Origin: Piscinibacter sp047602365
GTDB lineage: Bacteria; Pseudomonadota; Gammaproteobacteria; Burkholderiales; Burkholderiaceae_C
Length of the DNA stretch: 64,000 nucleotides
NCBI GenBank assembly: GCA_047602365.1
Contig: JASGHM010000002.1
Span: 248,001-312,000 of the forward strand
Direction: 5' to 3'
Each line of letters opens with the position of its first letter. Positions within the stretch are counted from its first letter, which is position 1. Position numbers and translations under genes: made by a program. Below the pieces are notes generated by a model. The model was not told the origin of the DNA, made no database searches, and worked only from the letters and a program-made list of their open reading frames with translations. Below, in pieces: positions 26,485-35,107 of this stretch.

Positions 26485-28095
26485 GTGAGCTCGGCCCATG
26501 TGGACACCTTCGCCGCACGCCACCTGCCGCCGCGCGAGCAGTGGCCTGAGTTCCTGTTCGACAGCCCGGAACTGCAGTTCCCGGAGCAGCTGAACTGCGC
26601 CACCGAGCTGCTCGACCGCTGGGTCGAGCGTGGCTTCGGCGACCGCCTGTGCGTGCAGGGCGCCGGTGTGCGCTGGAGCTACGCCGAGCTGCAGGCACAG
26701 GCCAACCGCATCGCGCGCGTGCTGGTCGAGGACCTCGGCCTGGTGCCCGGCAACCGCGTGCTGCTGCGCGGCGCCAACTCGCCGATGCTGGCGGCGTGCT
26801 GGTTCGCGGTGGTCAAGGCCGGCGGCATCGCGGTCGGCAGCATGCCGCTGCTGCGTGCGAAGGAGCTGACGCAGATCGTCGCCAAGGCCGAGGTCACCCA
26901 CGCGCTGTGCGACGCGCGGCTGGCCGAGGAACTGGCGCTGGCGCGCCCGGCCTGCCCGACGCTGGCGCAGGTGCTGCACTTCAACAGTGCCGACGCCGGT
27001 GAACTCGATGCTCGCGCCGCGGCCAAGCCGGCCGGCTTCGAGAACGTGAAGACCTCGAAGGACGACACCTGCCTGATTGCCTTCACTTCGGGCACCACTG
27101 GTCAGCCCAAGGGCACGATGCACTTCCACCGCGACGTGATGGCCGCCTGCGCCTGCTGGCCGCGCCACGTGCTGCGGCCGACGGCGGACGACGTGTTCAT
27201 CGGCAGCCCGCCGCTGGCCTTCACCTTCGGGCTGGGCGGGCTGCTGCTGTTCCCGCTGTCGGTCGGCGCGTCGACGGTGCTGCTCGATAGGCCCTCGCCC
27301 GAGGCGCTGCCGGCGGCGATCGCCGCCCACCGCGCGACCGTCCTCTTCACCGCGCCGACCTCGTACCGCGCGATGGCCGGCCAGCTGGCAGGCCACGACC
27401 TGTCGTCGCTGAAGAAATGCGTCAGCGCCGGCGAGGCGCTGCCGGCCGCCACGCGGGCGCTGTGGAAGCAGGCCAGCGGCATCGAGATGATCGACGGCAT
27501 CGGCTCCACCGAGTTGCTGCACATCTTCATCTCGCACGACGAGGCGCATGCCCGACCGGGTGCCACCGGCACGGCTGTGCCGGGCTACGTCGCCTGCGTG
27601 CTCGACGACCAGGGCCAGCCGCTGCCTCGTGGGCAGGTCGGACGACTGGCGGTGAAAGGCCCGACCGGCTGCCGCTACCTCGCCGACGAGCGGCAGAAGA
27701 ACTATGTGCAGGGCGGCTGGAACCTGACCGGCGACGCCTACCTGCTCGATGCCGACGGCTACTTCGTCTACCAGGCGCGCACCGACGACATGATCATCAG
27801 CGGCGGCTACAACATCGCCGGCCCGGAGGTCGAGAGCGCCTTGCTGCTGCACCCCAAGGTGGCCGAGTGCGGCGTGGTCGGCGAGCCCGACGACGAGCGT
27901 GGCCAGATCGTCAAGGCCTTCGTCGTGCTGCGGCCGGGCCACGAGCCGGGCGACACGCTGGCGCGCGAGCTGCAGGACTTCGTCAAGCAGGCCATCGCAC
28001 CCTACAAGTACCCGCGGGCGATCGAGTTCCGCACCGCGCTGCCGCGCACCGAGACCGGCAAGCTGCAGCGCTTTCGACTGAGACAGACACCATGA
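26485..28095 (+). CDS. abmG: 2-Aminobenzoate-CoA ligase (benzoate-CoA ligase family)
   Basis: A 536-residue ANL-superfamily enzyme with a GTG start, preceded by AAGGAGG at 26473-26479 and directly following the dehydrogenase stop. Adenylation motifs are clear: the P-loop-like TSGTTGQPKGTMHFH, the A5-type block GIGSTELLHIF, the hinge aspartate region LTGDAYL and the catalytic lysine near the C terminus (ALPRTETGKLQRFRL). It activates an aromatic carboxylate to its CoA thioester. Anthranilate is the inferred substrate, because kynU next door makes it and the following enzyme type acts on anthraniloyl-CoA; benzoate or another aromatic acid is the alternative. The stop overlaps ridA by ATGA. Confidence 0.88.
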   Translation: MSSAHVDTFAARHLPPREQWPEFLFDSPELQFPEQLNCATELLDRWVERGFGDRLCVQGAGVRWSYAELQAQANRIARVLVEDLGLVPGNRVLLRGANSPMLAACWFAVVKAGGIAVGSMPLLRAKELTQIVAKAEVTHALCDARLAEELALARPACPTLAQVLHFNSADAGELDARAAAKPAGFENVKTSKDDTCLIAFTSGTTGQPKGTMHFHRDVMAACACWPRHVLRPTADDVFIGSPPLAFTFGLGGLLLFPLSVGASTVLLDRPSPEALPAAIAAHRATVLFTAPTSYRAMAGQLAGHDLSSLKKCVSAGEALPAATRALWKQASGIEMIDGIGSTELLHIFISHDEAHARPGATGTAVPGYVACVLDDQGQPLPRGQVGRLAVKGPTGCRYLADERQKNYVQGGWNLTGDAYLLDADGYFVYQARTDDMIISGGYNIAGPEVESALLLHPKVAECGVVGEPDDERGQIVKAFVVLRPGHEPGDTLARELQDFVKQAIAPYKYPRAIEFRTALPRTETGKLQRFRLRQTP

Positions 28096-28487
28096 TGCAA
28101 GTGCTGCAACCGCCGGGCTGGGAGAAGCCCAAGGGTTATTCGAACGGCGTCGCTGCCGAGGGCCGGTTGGTGTTCGTCGCCGGTCAGATCGGCTGGAACG
28201 CGGCCTGCCGCTTCGACAGCGACGACTTCGTCGCGCAGACGCGCCAGGCGCTGGCCAATGTCGTCGCGGTGCTGGCCGAGGCCGGCGCGCGGCCCGAGCA
28301 CATCGTGCGCATGACCTGGTACGTGACCGACAAGCGCGAGTACCTGTCGCGCGGGCGCGAGGTCGGCGCGGTGTTCCGCGAGCTGATCGGCGTCTACCAC
28401 GCGGCGATGAGCGCGGTGCAGGTCAGTGCGCTGATGGAAGACCGTGCCAAGGTCGAGATCGAGGTGACGGCCGTCGTGCCGCGCTAA
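28092..28487 (+). CDS. RidA/YjgF-family protein
   Basis: A 131-residue protein with the family core (LVFVAGQIGWNA, QALANVVAVLAEAGARPEHIVRM, YHAAMSAVQVSAL). RidA proteins hydrolyse reactive enamines and imines to ketones with release of ammonia. The known product of 2-aminobenzoyl-CoA monooxygenase/reductase is itself an enamine (2-amino-5-oxocyclohex-1-ene-carboxyl-CoA), so a pathway-specific deaminase role is an attractive inference. The canonical catalytic arginine of RidA should be checked by alignment. Its ATG overlaps the ligase stop. Confidence 0.85.
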   Translation: MMQVLQPPGWEKPKGYSNGVAAEGRLVFVAGQIGWNAACRFDSDDFVAQTRQALANVVAVLAEAGARPEHIVRMTWYVTDKREYLSRGREVGAVFRELIGVYHAAMSAVQVSALMEDRAKVEIEVTAVVPR

Positions 28488-28537
28488 AGGCCCGCGGTGC
28501 ACGCGGCCGGGGCGTGGTCCGTAGAATTCCGCCGGCC

Positions 28538-29452
28538 ATGAGTTCCCGCGCCCTCGCAGCCGACCCGCCTCCGCCGTCCGTGCTGCCGGGCCTCGCACTC
28601 GCCACCGCGGGCGCGATCGCCTTCTCGGGCAAGGCGATCATCGTCAAGCTGGCCTACCGCCACGGCGTCGATGCGGTGACGCTGATCATGTACCGCATGC
28701 TGTTCGCGCTGCCGATGTTCGTGGCGCTGGCCTGGTGGGCAGGGCGTGGCAAGCCGGCGCTGACACGGCGCGACTGGCTGGCGATCGGCGGGCTCGGCTT
28801 TTCCGGCTACTACCTGGCCAGCTTCCTCGACTTCGCCGGCCTGGCCTACGTGACGGCCAGCTTCGAGCGCCTGGTGCTGTACCTCAACCCGACCATCGTG
28901 CTGCTGCTCGGCTGGGTGCTGTTCGGCCGGCGTGCCAGCGCGAAGCAGCTGGCCGCGATGGCCGTCAGCTACAGCGGCGTGCTGTTGGTGTTCGGCCACG
29001 AGATGCAGCTGGCCGGGCCTGACGTGGCGCTGGGTGCCGCGCTGGTGTTCGGCAGCGCGCTGAGCTATGCGATCTACCTCGTCTACAGCGGCGAGGAGGT
29101 CAAGCGCGTCGGCTCGATGCGGCTCACCGGCCTGGCCACCAGCGTGGCCTGCGTGCTGTGCATCGTGCAGTTCCTGGTGCTGCGCCCGCTGTCGGTGGCC
29201 ACCGAGGTGGCGCCGCAGGTCATCTGGCTGTCGGTGCTGAACGCCACGCTGTGCACCTTCGCACCGGTCCTGATGGTGATGATGGCGATCGAGCGCATCG
29301 GCTCGACGCTGACCGCGCAGACCGGCATGCTGGGCCCGATGTCGACCATCCTGATGGGCGTGCTGCTGCTGGGCGAGCCGTTCACCGTGTGGGTGGCCGC
29401 AGGCACGGCGCTGGTGCTGCTGGGCGTCTGGCTGCTGGCGCGCTGGCGCTGA
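28538..29452 (+). CDS. DMT-superfamily (EamA) transporter
   Basis: A 304-residue integral membrane protein with about ten hydrophobic helices in two repeated EamA halves (LATAGAIAFSGKAIIVKLAY ... ALVLLGVWLLARWR). It probably exports or imports a small metabolite. Position inside the aminobenzoyl-CoA operon suggests a pathway metabolite, but the substrate cannot be read from the sequence. It starts 50 bases after ridA, the largest gap in the operon. Confidence 0.88.
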   Translation: MSSRALAADPPPPSVLPGLALATAGAIAFSGKAIIVKLAYRHGVDAVTLIMYRMLFALPMFVALAWWAGRGKPALTRRDWLAIGGLGFSGYYLASFLDFAGLAYVTASFERLVLYLNPTIVLLLGWVLFGRRASAKQLAAMAVSYSGVLLVFGHEMQLAGPDVALGAALVFGSALSYAIYLVYSGEEVKRVGSMRLTGLATSVACVLCIVQFLVLRPLSVATEVAPQVIWLSVLNATLCTFAPVLMVMMAIERIGSTLTAQTGMLGPMSTILMGVLLLGEPFTVWVAAGTALVLLGVWLLARWR

Positions 29453-29480
29453 ACCCCTTTCTTTCCGCAGGAGGCAGGAC

Positions 29481-30269
29481 ATGGATCTGGGCATCGCAGG
29501 ACGCTGGGCGCTGGTGTGCGCCGCCAGCAAGGGCCTGGGCAAGGGCTGCGCTCTGGCGCTGGCCGGCGAGGGCGTCAACCTGGTGATCACCGCGCGTGGC
29601 GCCGACACGCTGCAGTCCACCGCGGCCGAGATCCGCGCGGCCCACCCCGGCGTGCAGGTGCTGGCGGTGGCCGGTGACATCACCACGCCGGACGGCCGCG
29701 CGGCGGCACTGGCGGCCTGTCCGCAGGTCGACATCCTGGTCAACAACGCCGGCGGCCCGCCGCCGGGCGACTTCCGCGACTGGGACCGCGAGGCCTGGCT
29801 GAAGGCGATCGACGCCAACATGCTGGCGCCGATCGAGCTGATGAAGGCCAGCGTCGACGCCATGGCAGCGCGCGGCTTCGGCCGGGTGGTCAACATCACC
29901 TCGGGCGCGGTGAAGGCGCCGATCGACACGCTGGGACTGTCGAACGGCGCGCGCAGCGGCCTGACCGGCTTCGTCGCCGGCCTGGCGCGCCAGCCGAAGC
30001 TGGCGGCGGCCAACGTCACCATCAACAACCTGCTGCCGGGCTGGTTCGACACCGACCGCGTGCGCACCACGATGCAGGCGGCGGCCAGCAAGAGCGGCCA
30101 GAGCGTCGAGGCGATCATGGACAAGCGCCGCGCCGGCATCCCGGCGCAGCGCCTCGGCAGCGCCGAAGAGTTCGGCGCGTTCTGCGCCTTCCTGTGCAGC
30201 CGGCACGCCGGCTACCTGACCGGCCAGAACATCCTGCTCGACGGCGGCGGCTACCCCGGCACTTTCTGA
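29481..30269 (+). CDS. Short-chain dehydrogenase/reductase family protein lacking the usual Tyr
   Basis: A 262-residue Rossmann protein. The nucleotide motif is altered from TGxxxGxG to CAASKGLGKG, and the NNAG block is present (ILVNNAGG). After the catalytic-Ser strand (RVVNITSGAV) the YxxxK motif is replaced by LSNGARSGLTG, so the usual Tyr/Lys pair is not at its expected place. It belongs to a divergent SDR group with this substitution. A beta-hydroxyacyl-CoA dehydrogenase step would fit the operon, but the missing Tyr argues for caution. AGGAGG precedes the ATG. It is the last gene of the operon. Confidence 0.85.
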   Translation: MDLGIAGRWALVCAASKGLGKGCALALAGEGVNLVITARGADTLQSTAAEIRAAHPGVQVLAVAGDITTPDGRAAALAACPQVDILVNNAGGPPPGDFRDWDREAWLKAIDANMLAPIELMKASVDAMAARGFGRVVNITSGAVKAPIDTLGLSNGARSGLTGFVAGLARQPKLAAANVTINNLLPGWFDTDRVRTTMQAAASKSGQSVEAIMDKRRAGIPAQRLGSAEEFGAFCAFLCSRHAGYLTGQNILLDGGGYPGTF

Positions 30270-30349
30270 CGCGCGGCGCCGACAGATAGCGAAAGCCCGT
30301 GCATGGCGGGCAATGTCATTCGTGATAATCATGGCAATCAGACGCCGCC

Positions 30350-32329
30350 ATGAGTCACCAGCCGCAGGACCAGGGCACGCAGCCGACACCACCGCCGGCT
30401 GTCCAGGAGATGGCCGAGCTGTTCCTGCAGTTCGCGGCGGCCGAGCACCATGTGTTCTGGGTGGTCGACCTCGAACCGGTGGAGCGTGTGTCCTTCGTGA
30501 GCCCGGCCGTCGAGACGGTGTGGGGCCGCCCGCCGCGGGACATGTACGCGGACCCGATGCTGTGGGCGCAGTGCATCCACGATGACGACCGCCCGGCGGT
30601 GCTCGAGGCGTTCGGTCTCTGGGTGGCCGACCCGCAGCACGCGCGCTTCGACGTCGAGTACCGCATCGTGCGGCCCGACGGGTCGGTGCGCTGGATCCAC
30701 GACGTCGGGCATCTCGGCGGCGACCCGCGCGGGCAGCTGACCCGGGCGAGCGGCATCGCCGAGGACATCACCGAGCGCAAGCAGGCGCAACTCGCGCTGC
30801 TTGCCGAGCAGCAGCGTATCACCGCGATCGCCGAAGTGGCGCCGACGGTGCTGCACTCGTTCCGGCGTGCCGCCGACGGCAGCTTGAGCTTTCCCTTCGG
30901 CTCGTCGCGGGTCGAGCAGCTCTACGGCCTGCCGCCGGGAACCGTGTCGCAGCGATGCCTCGCAGGTGTTCGCACGGCTCCACCCCGACGATGCACCTCA
31001 TGTGTTCAGGACGATCGGTGAGTCGGAAGGGCATGCTGAAGCCGTGGCGTGCCGAGTTCCGCATGGTGCATCCCGATGGCTCGGAACAGTGGATCGAAGG
31101 CCACTCGGCTCCCGGTACCGGAGGCCGACGGCGGCATGGTCTGGCATGGCAGCGTGGCCGACATCACCGAGCGCAAGCGCACCGAACTCGCGCTGATCGA
31201 GAGCCGGGCACGCCTGTCGGCGGTGTTCGAGAACATGACCGAGGGCGTGATGCTGTGCAGCGGCGATGGCGCGCTGGTCGAGTGGAACGCCTCGGCGCTG
31301 GCGATGCACGACATGACGGCCGAGACCGCCGCCGGCCTGACGATCGACCAGGTCCGCGCGACCTTCGAGTTTCGGCACCTCGACGGGACCCCGCTGCGCG
31401 GCGCCGAGTGGCCGTTGACCCGGGTGATGCGCGGCGAGACGCTGCGCCAGCATGAGCTGAGAATCCACCACCGCGAGCGTGGCTGGCACAAGGTGTTCGC
31501 CTACAGCGGCACACGCGTCGACGATGCGGCAGGGCAGCCGCTGTTCGCCGTGCTGCAATGCGCCGACGTCACGCAGCGCCGCCGCATCGAGGACGAGGTG
31601 GAGCGCATGAACGCCGAGCTCGAGCGCCACGTCGCCGAGCGCACCGCCGAGCTGCAGGCCGCGGTGAAGGAGCTGGAGGCGTTCAGCTACTCGGTGTCGC
31701 ACGACCTGCGCTCGCCGCTGCGCGCGCTCGACGGCTTCTCGCAGGCGCTGATCGAGGACCACGGCGCCACACTGTCCCCGGAAGGTCAGCGCTACCTCGG
31801 CATCATCCGCGACACGGCGCAGAAGATGGGCGTGCTGATCGACGACCTGCTCGAGTTCTCCCGTCTCGGCCGGCAGTCGCTGACCCGGCGGCCGGTCGAC
31901 GTGGCCCAGCTGGCGCGGCATGCCTACGACAGCCTCGCGGCGCAGTGCGGCGACCGGCGCATCGAGCTGAACGTCGGCGAGCTGCCGGCCTGCGAGGCCG
32001 ACCCGGCGCTGCTGCGCCAGGTGTGGGTGAACCTGCTCGGCAATGCCGTCAAGTACACGCGCCAGCGCGAGGTGGCGACGATCGATGTCGGCCACGAACT
32101 GCGCGACGGCATCGTCGAGTACTTCGTGCGCGACAACGGCGCCGGCTTCGACATGCGCTACGCGCACAAGCTGTTCGGCGTGTTCGAGCGCCTGCACCGT
32201 GCCGACGAGTTCGAGGGCACCGGCGTCGGCCTGGCCATCGTGCAGCGCATCGTGCAGCGCCACGGCGGGCAGGTGCGCGCGCAGGGCGAGTCCGGCCGCG
32301 GCGCCAGCTTTCATTTCACCTTGGGCTGA
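30350..32329 (+). pseudogene. PAS-domain sensor histidine kinase (three frameshifts)
   Basis: Repaired, about 658 residues and apparently soluble: three PAS/PAC units (about 15-150, 160-285, 290-415), a short coiled coil, then HisKA and HATPase_c. The kinase part is intact: H-box FSYSVSHDLRSPLRALDGFS, N-box WVNLLGNAVKYT, G boxes DNGAGFDM and GTGVGLAIVQRI. The second PAS is split over all three frames by extra bases near 30950, 31030 and 31112. The three shifts sum to zero, so the frame before 30950 is the frame after 31112. Read with them removed, the segment is a normal PAS (FARLHPDDAPHVFRTIGES, MLKPWRAEFRMVHPDGSEQW). The response regulator gene follows 11 bases later. Confidence 0.85.
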
Positions 32330-32340
32330 GGGAGCGAACC

Positions 32341-32787
32341 GTGGCCGTGCCGGAAGCCTTCGAGATCCTCATCGTCGAGGACAACCCGCTGGACCTGGAG
32401 ATGACGCTGCGCGGCCTGCGCAAGGCGAACATCGCCAACCGCATCCATGTCGCGCGCGACGGCGCCGAGGCACTGGAGTTCCTGTTCTGCGAAGGCGCCT
32501 ACGCCCACCGGCGCATCGAGGACGCGCCGCGCTTCGTGCTGCTCGACCTCAAGCTGCCCAAGGTCGACGGCCTGGAGGTGCTGGCGCGCATCAAGGCCGA
32601 CGAGCGAACGCGTGGCATCCCGGTGGTGATGCTGACCTCGTCGAAGCAGCAGCGCGACCTGGTCGAGAGCTACCAGCTCGGCGTCAACAGCTACATCGTC
32701 AAGCCGGTGGACTTCGAGAACTTCGTGCAGGCAGCGCGCGAGCTGGGCAGCTACTGGCTGATGCTCAACCAGATGCCGGCGCCCTGA
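32341..32787 (+). CDS. Single-domain response regulator (Rcp1-like)
   Basis: A 148-residue receiver domain without an output domain, starting at GTG after GGGAG. It shows the acidic pair (IVEDNPLD), the phospho-acceptor Asp (FVLLDLKLPKVDGLEVL), the Thr switch (VVMLTSS) and the Lys (SYIVKPVDF). The insertion FLFCEGAYAHRR is typical of receivers paired with phytochrome-type kinases. It is the cognate partner of the upstream kinase by position. Its stop abuts the convergent transporter stop, forming TGATCA. Confidence 0.93.
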   Translation: MAVPEAFEILIVEDNPLDLEMTLRGLRKANIANRIHVARDGAEALEFLFCEGAYAHRRIEDAPRFVLLDLKLPKVDGLEVLARIKADERTRGIPVVMLTSSKQQRDLVESYQLGVNSYIVKPVDFENFVQAARELGSYWLMLNQMPAP

Positions 32788-32796
32788 TCAGCGCCG
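32777..32796. terminator. Hairpin enclosing two abutting stop codons
   Basis: CGGCGC (32777-32782), loop CCTGATCA, GCGCCG (32791-32796). The loop contains both convergent stop codons (TGA and, on the other strand, TGA). No T tract. Confidence 0.4.
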
Positions 32797-33703
32797 CGGC
32801 AGGGCCGACACGACGATGCCGGCGGCGATCAGCAGGAAGGCGGCCGCGTGGTACCAGCTCGGCGCCTCGCCGAGCAGCGCCGCCGAGAGCACGCCGGCGA
32901 ACACCGGCGTCAGGTTGCTGAAGAACGCGGCGATGGCCGGGCCGACGGTCGAGACGCCGAGCCCCCAGGCCCGGTAGGCGATCAGCGACGGACCGACCGC
33001 GACGTAGAGCAGCGCGGCGATCACCCCCGGCGACCAGTGGATCGCGGCCGGCGACAGCTGCGCCTCGACACCGGCCCCCAGCGTCGCCCAGGCGGTGCCG
33101 AACAGCACCTGCACGAGCAGGAACTCGGCCCAGTTCCAGGGCGGGCGCTGCTCGCCACGCATCGCCGCCGGCGGCCGCGCCAGCATCCAGCTGTAGACCG
33201 ACCACAGCGCGATGGCCAGCAGCATCAGCAGGTCGCCGGGCACCAGCGTGACGTGGCGCAGCGTGTCCAGGCTGCCGCGCGAGATGACCAGCGCGACACC
33301 GGCCAGCGACAGCAGCGCGCCGGCGATCTGCCGTGCGCCCGGCCGTTCGCCGTAGAACAGCAGCCCGACCAGCAGCATCCACACCGGCGCACTGGCGGCA
33401 ATCAGCGTGACGTTCAGCGGCGTGCTGGTCTGCACTGCCAGGTACTGCAGCGCGTTGTAGCTGCCGACGCCGACCAGGCCGAGCAGCGCCAGGTGCAGCC
33501 AGCGCGAGCCGATCTGCCGCGGGCGCGCGCAGCGCACGCCAGCCCAGCGGCAGCAGCAGCGCCAGCGCCAGCCACCAGCGCATCGCGTTGAGCGCCAGCG
33601 GCGGCACGCTGCCGACCAGCGCGCGGCCGACCACCGCGTTGCCCGCCCACAGCAGGGGCGGCAGGGTCAGCATGAAGGCGATGCGCGGCGTGAGGGCAGA
33701 CAT
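32788..33703 (-). pseudogene. DMT-superfamily (EamA) transporter (frameshifted)
   Basis: Repaired, about 304 residues with roughly ten hydrophobic helices in two EamA halves. The N-terminal 60 residues (MSALTPRIAFMLTLPPLLW... RALVG) are in one frame. The rest (LHLALLGLVGVGSYNALQYL to the C terminus VSALPRR) is in the neighbouring frame. One extra base between about 33517 and 33530, in a C/G-rich run, reconnects them as RAPRQIGSRWLHL. The substrate is unknown. It is unrelated in position to the other EamA gene at 28538 and converges on the response regulator. Confidence 0.83.
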
Positions 33704-33740
33704 GCGGCGAGTATCGCCGCCGCCGCCTGCGGCCCCGCGC

Positions 33741-35103
33741 TCAGTGGTCTCTGAGCGAGCGTCGCGTCGCGTTGACCAGCGGCTCGAGCAGGTACTCGAG
33801 CGCCGAGCGGTCGCGGGTGCGCACGAACACCTCGGCGCCCATGCCCGGCGAGACGACCGGGTTACCGGCCTTCTCGAGCGAGGCGCGGTCGAGCTCGACG
33901 TGGATCACGAAGTAGGGCGCGCCGGTCTGCCGGTCGGTCAGCGAGTCGGCCGAGACGTAGGTGAGCTTGCCGTCGATCAGCGGCGTCTCGCGCTGGCGGT
34001 AGGGTGTCAGGCGCACGTCGGCGTGCAGGCCGTTGCGCAGCTCGCCGACCGCGTCGACCGCGACCCGCGCCTCGACCATGCGCGGCGCATCGTCGGGAAC
34101 GATGTCCATGATCGGGTCGCGCGGGCCGATCGCGCCGCCGGTGGTGGTGACGCGCAGGTCGACCACGCGGCCGGCCACCGGCGCGACGATCTGCTGGCGT
34201 GTCGACGCGTCGCTGGCGGTGCGCAGCTGCTCCTCCAGCTCGACGATCTTGTTGCTGACGTCGCGCAGCTCGGTGCTGGCCTCCTGCGCATAGCCGTCGC
34301 GCAGCGTGCTGATGCGCAACTCGAGGTCGGTCGCGCTGCGCTTGGCGCGCGACAGCTCGGCAGCGTTCTCGCCGGCCTTCATCTCGTACTCGGCGGCGGC
34401 GCGCTTGAGGCCGAGCACGCGTGTCTTGTTGACGAACTGCTGCTCCATCAGCGCCTCGTTGACCTGCACCTCCTCGCGCATGTGCTGCAGCGCGATACGG
34501 ATCGACTCGGCCTCGCGCTCGCGCCCGGCGATCTCGCGCGCCACTTCGTCGATCTGGCCGCGCATCTGGCGCATCTGCGCGTCCAGCGCGTTGCGCCGCG
34601 TGGTGAACAGGCCTTGCTCGCGCGCCGCCACCTCGGCGACACGCGGCTCGCCCTGGCGCTTGCGCCAGGCCTCGGGCACGCGCCAGGCCGGCGCGAACTC
34701 GCGCTCGGCGGTCAGGCGCGACTGGCGCAGGCGCATCGCGTCGAGCTGGGCGCTGGTCTGGTCGAGCGTCGCGTCGACGCGGGTGTCGGCCAGCTCGATC
34801 AGCAGCTGGCCGGCCTTCACGGCTTCGCCTTCGCGCACCAGGATGCGCTGCACCGTGCCGCCGTCGCGGTGCTGCACGGTCTTGCGGTTGGTGTCCACCT
34901 TCACCAGACCCATCGCGACGACCGAGCCGGCCAGCGGCGCGAGCGAGGTCCAGGCGAAGAAGCCGCCGACGGCCAGCACCGTGGTGATGATCGCCCCAGC
35001 GCACCGCGGCACCGGCGTGCTGTGTCCAGGTGCTGCTGAGATCGGCCGTGGCGGGCGGCGCTGCTGCGGCGACGGCGGAGGAGGGCAGGGTCAGGTCGCT
35101 CAC
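33741..35103 (-). pseudogene. HlyD-family type I secretion adaptor (frameshifted near N terminus)
   Basis: Repaired, about 453 residues. A short cytoplasmic N terminus (MSDLTLPSSAVAAAAPPATA) is followed by one transmembrane helix (AIITTVLAVGGFFAW), a biotinyl-lipoyl-like half-motif, a long coiled coil (about 110-290) and the second half with the HlyD C-terminal beta domain (GMGAEVFVRTRDRSALEYLL). It bridges the inner-membrane ABC protein and an outer-membrane TolC-type channel. The first ~30 codons are in a different frame from the rest; one extra base in the C run at 34994-34997 explains it. It lies 4 bases after the ABC gene in the same operon. Confidence 0.87.
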
Positions 35104-35107
35104 GGCT

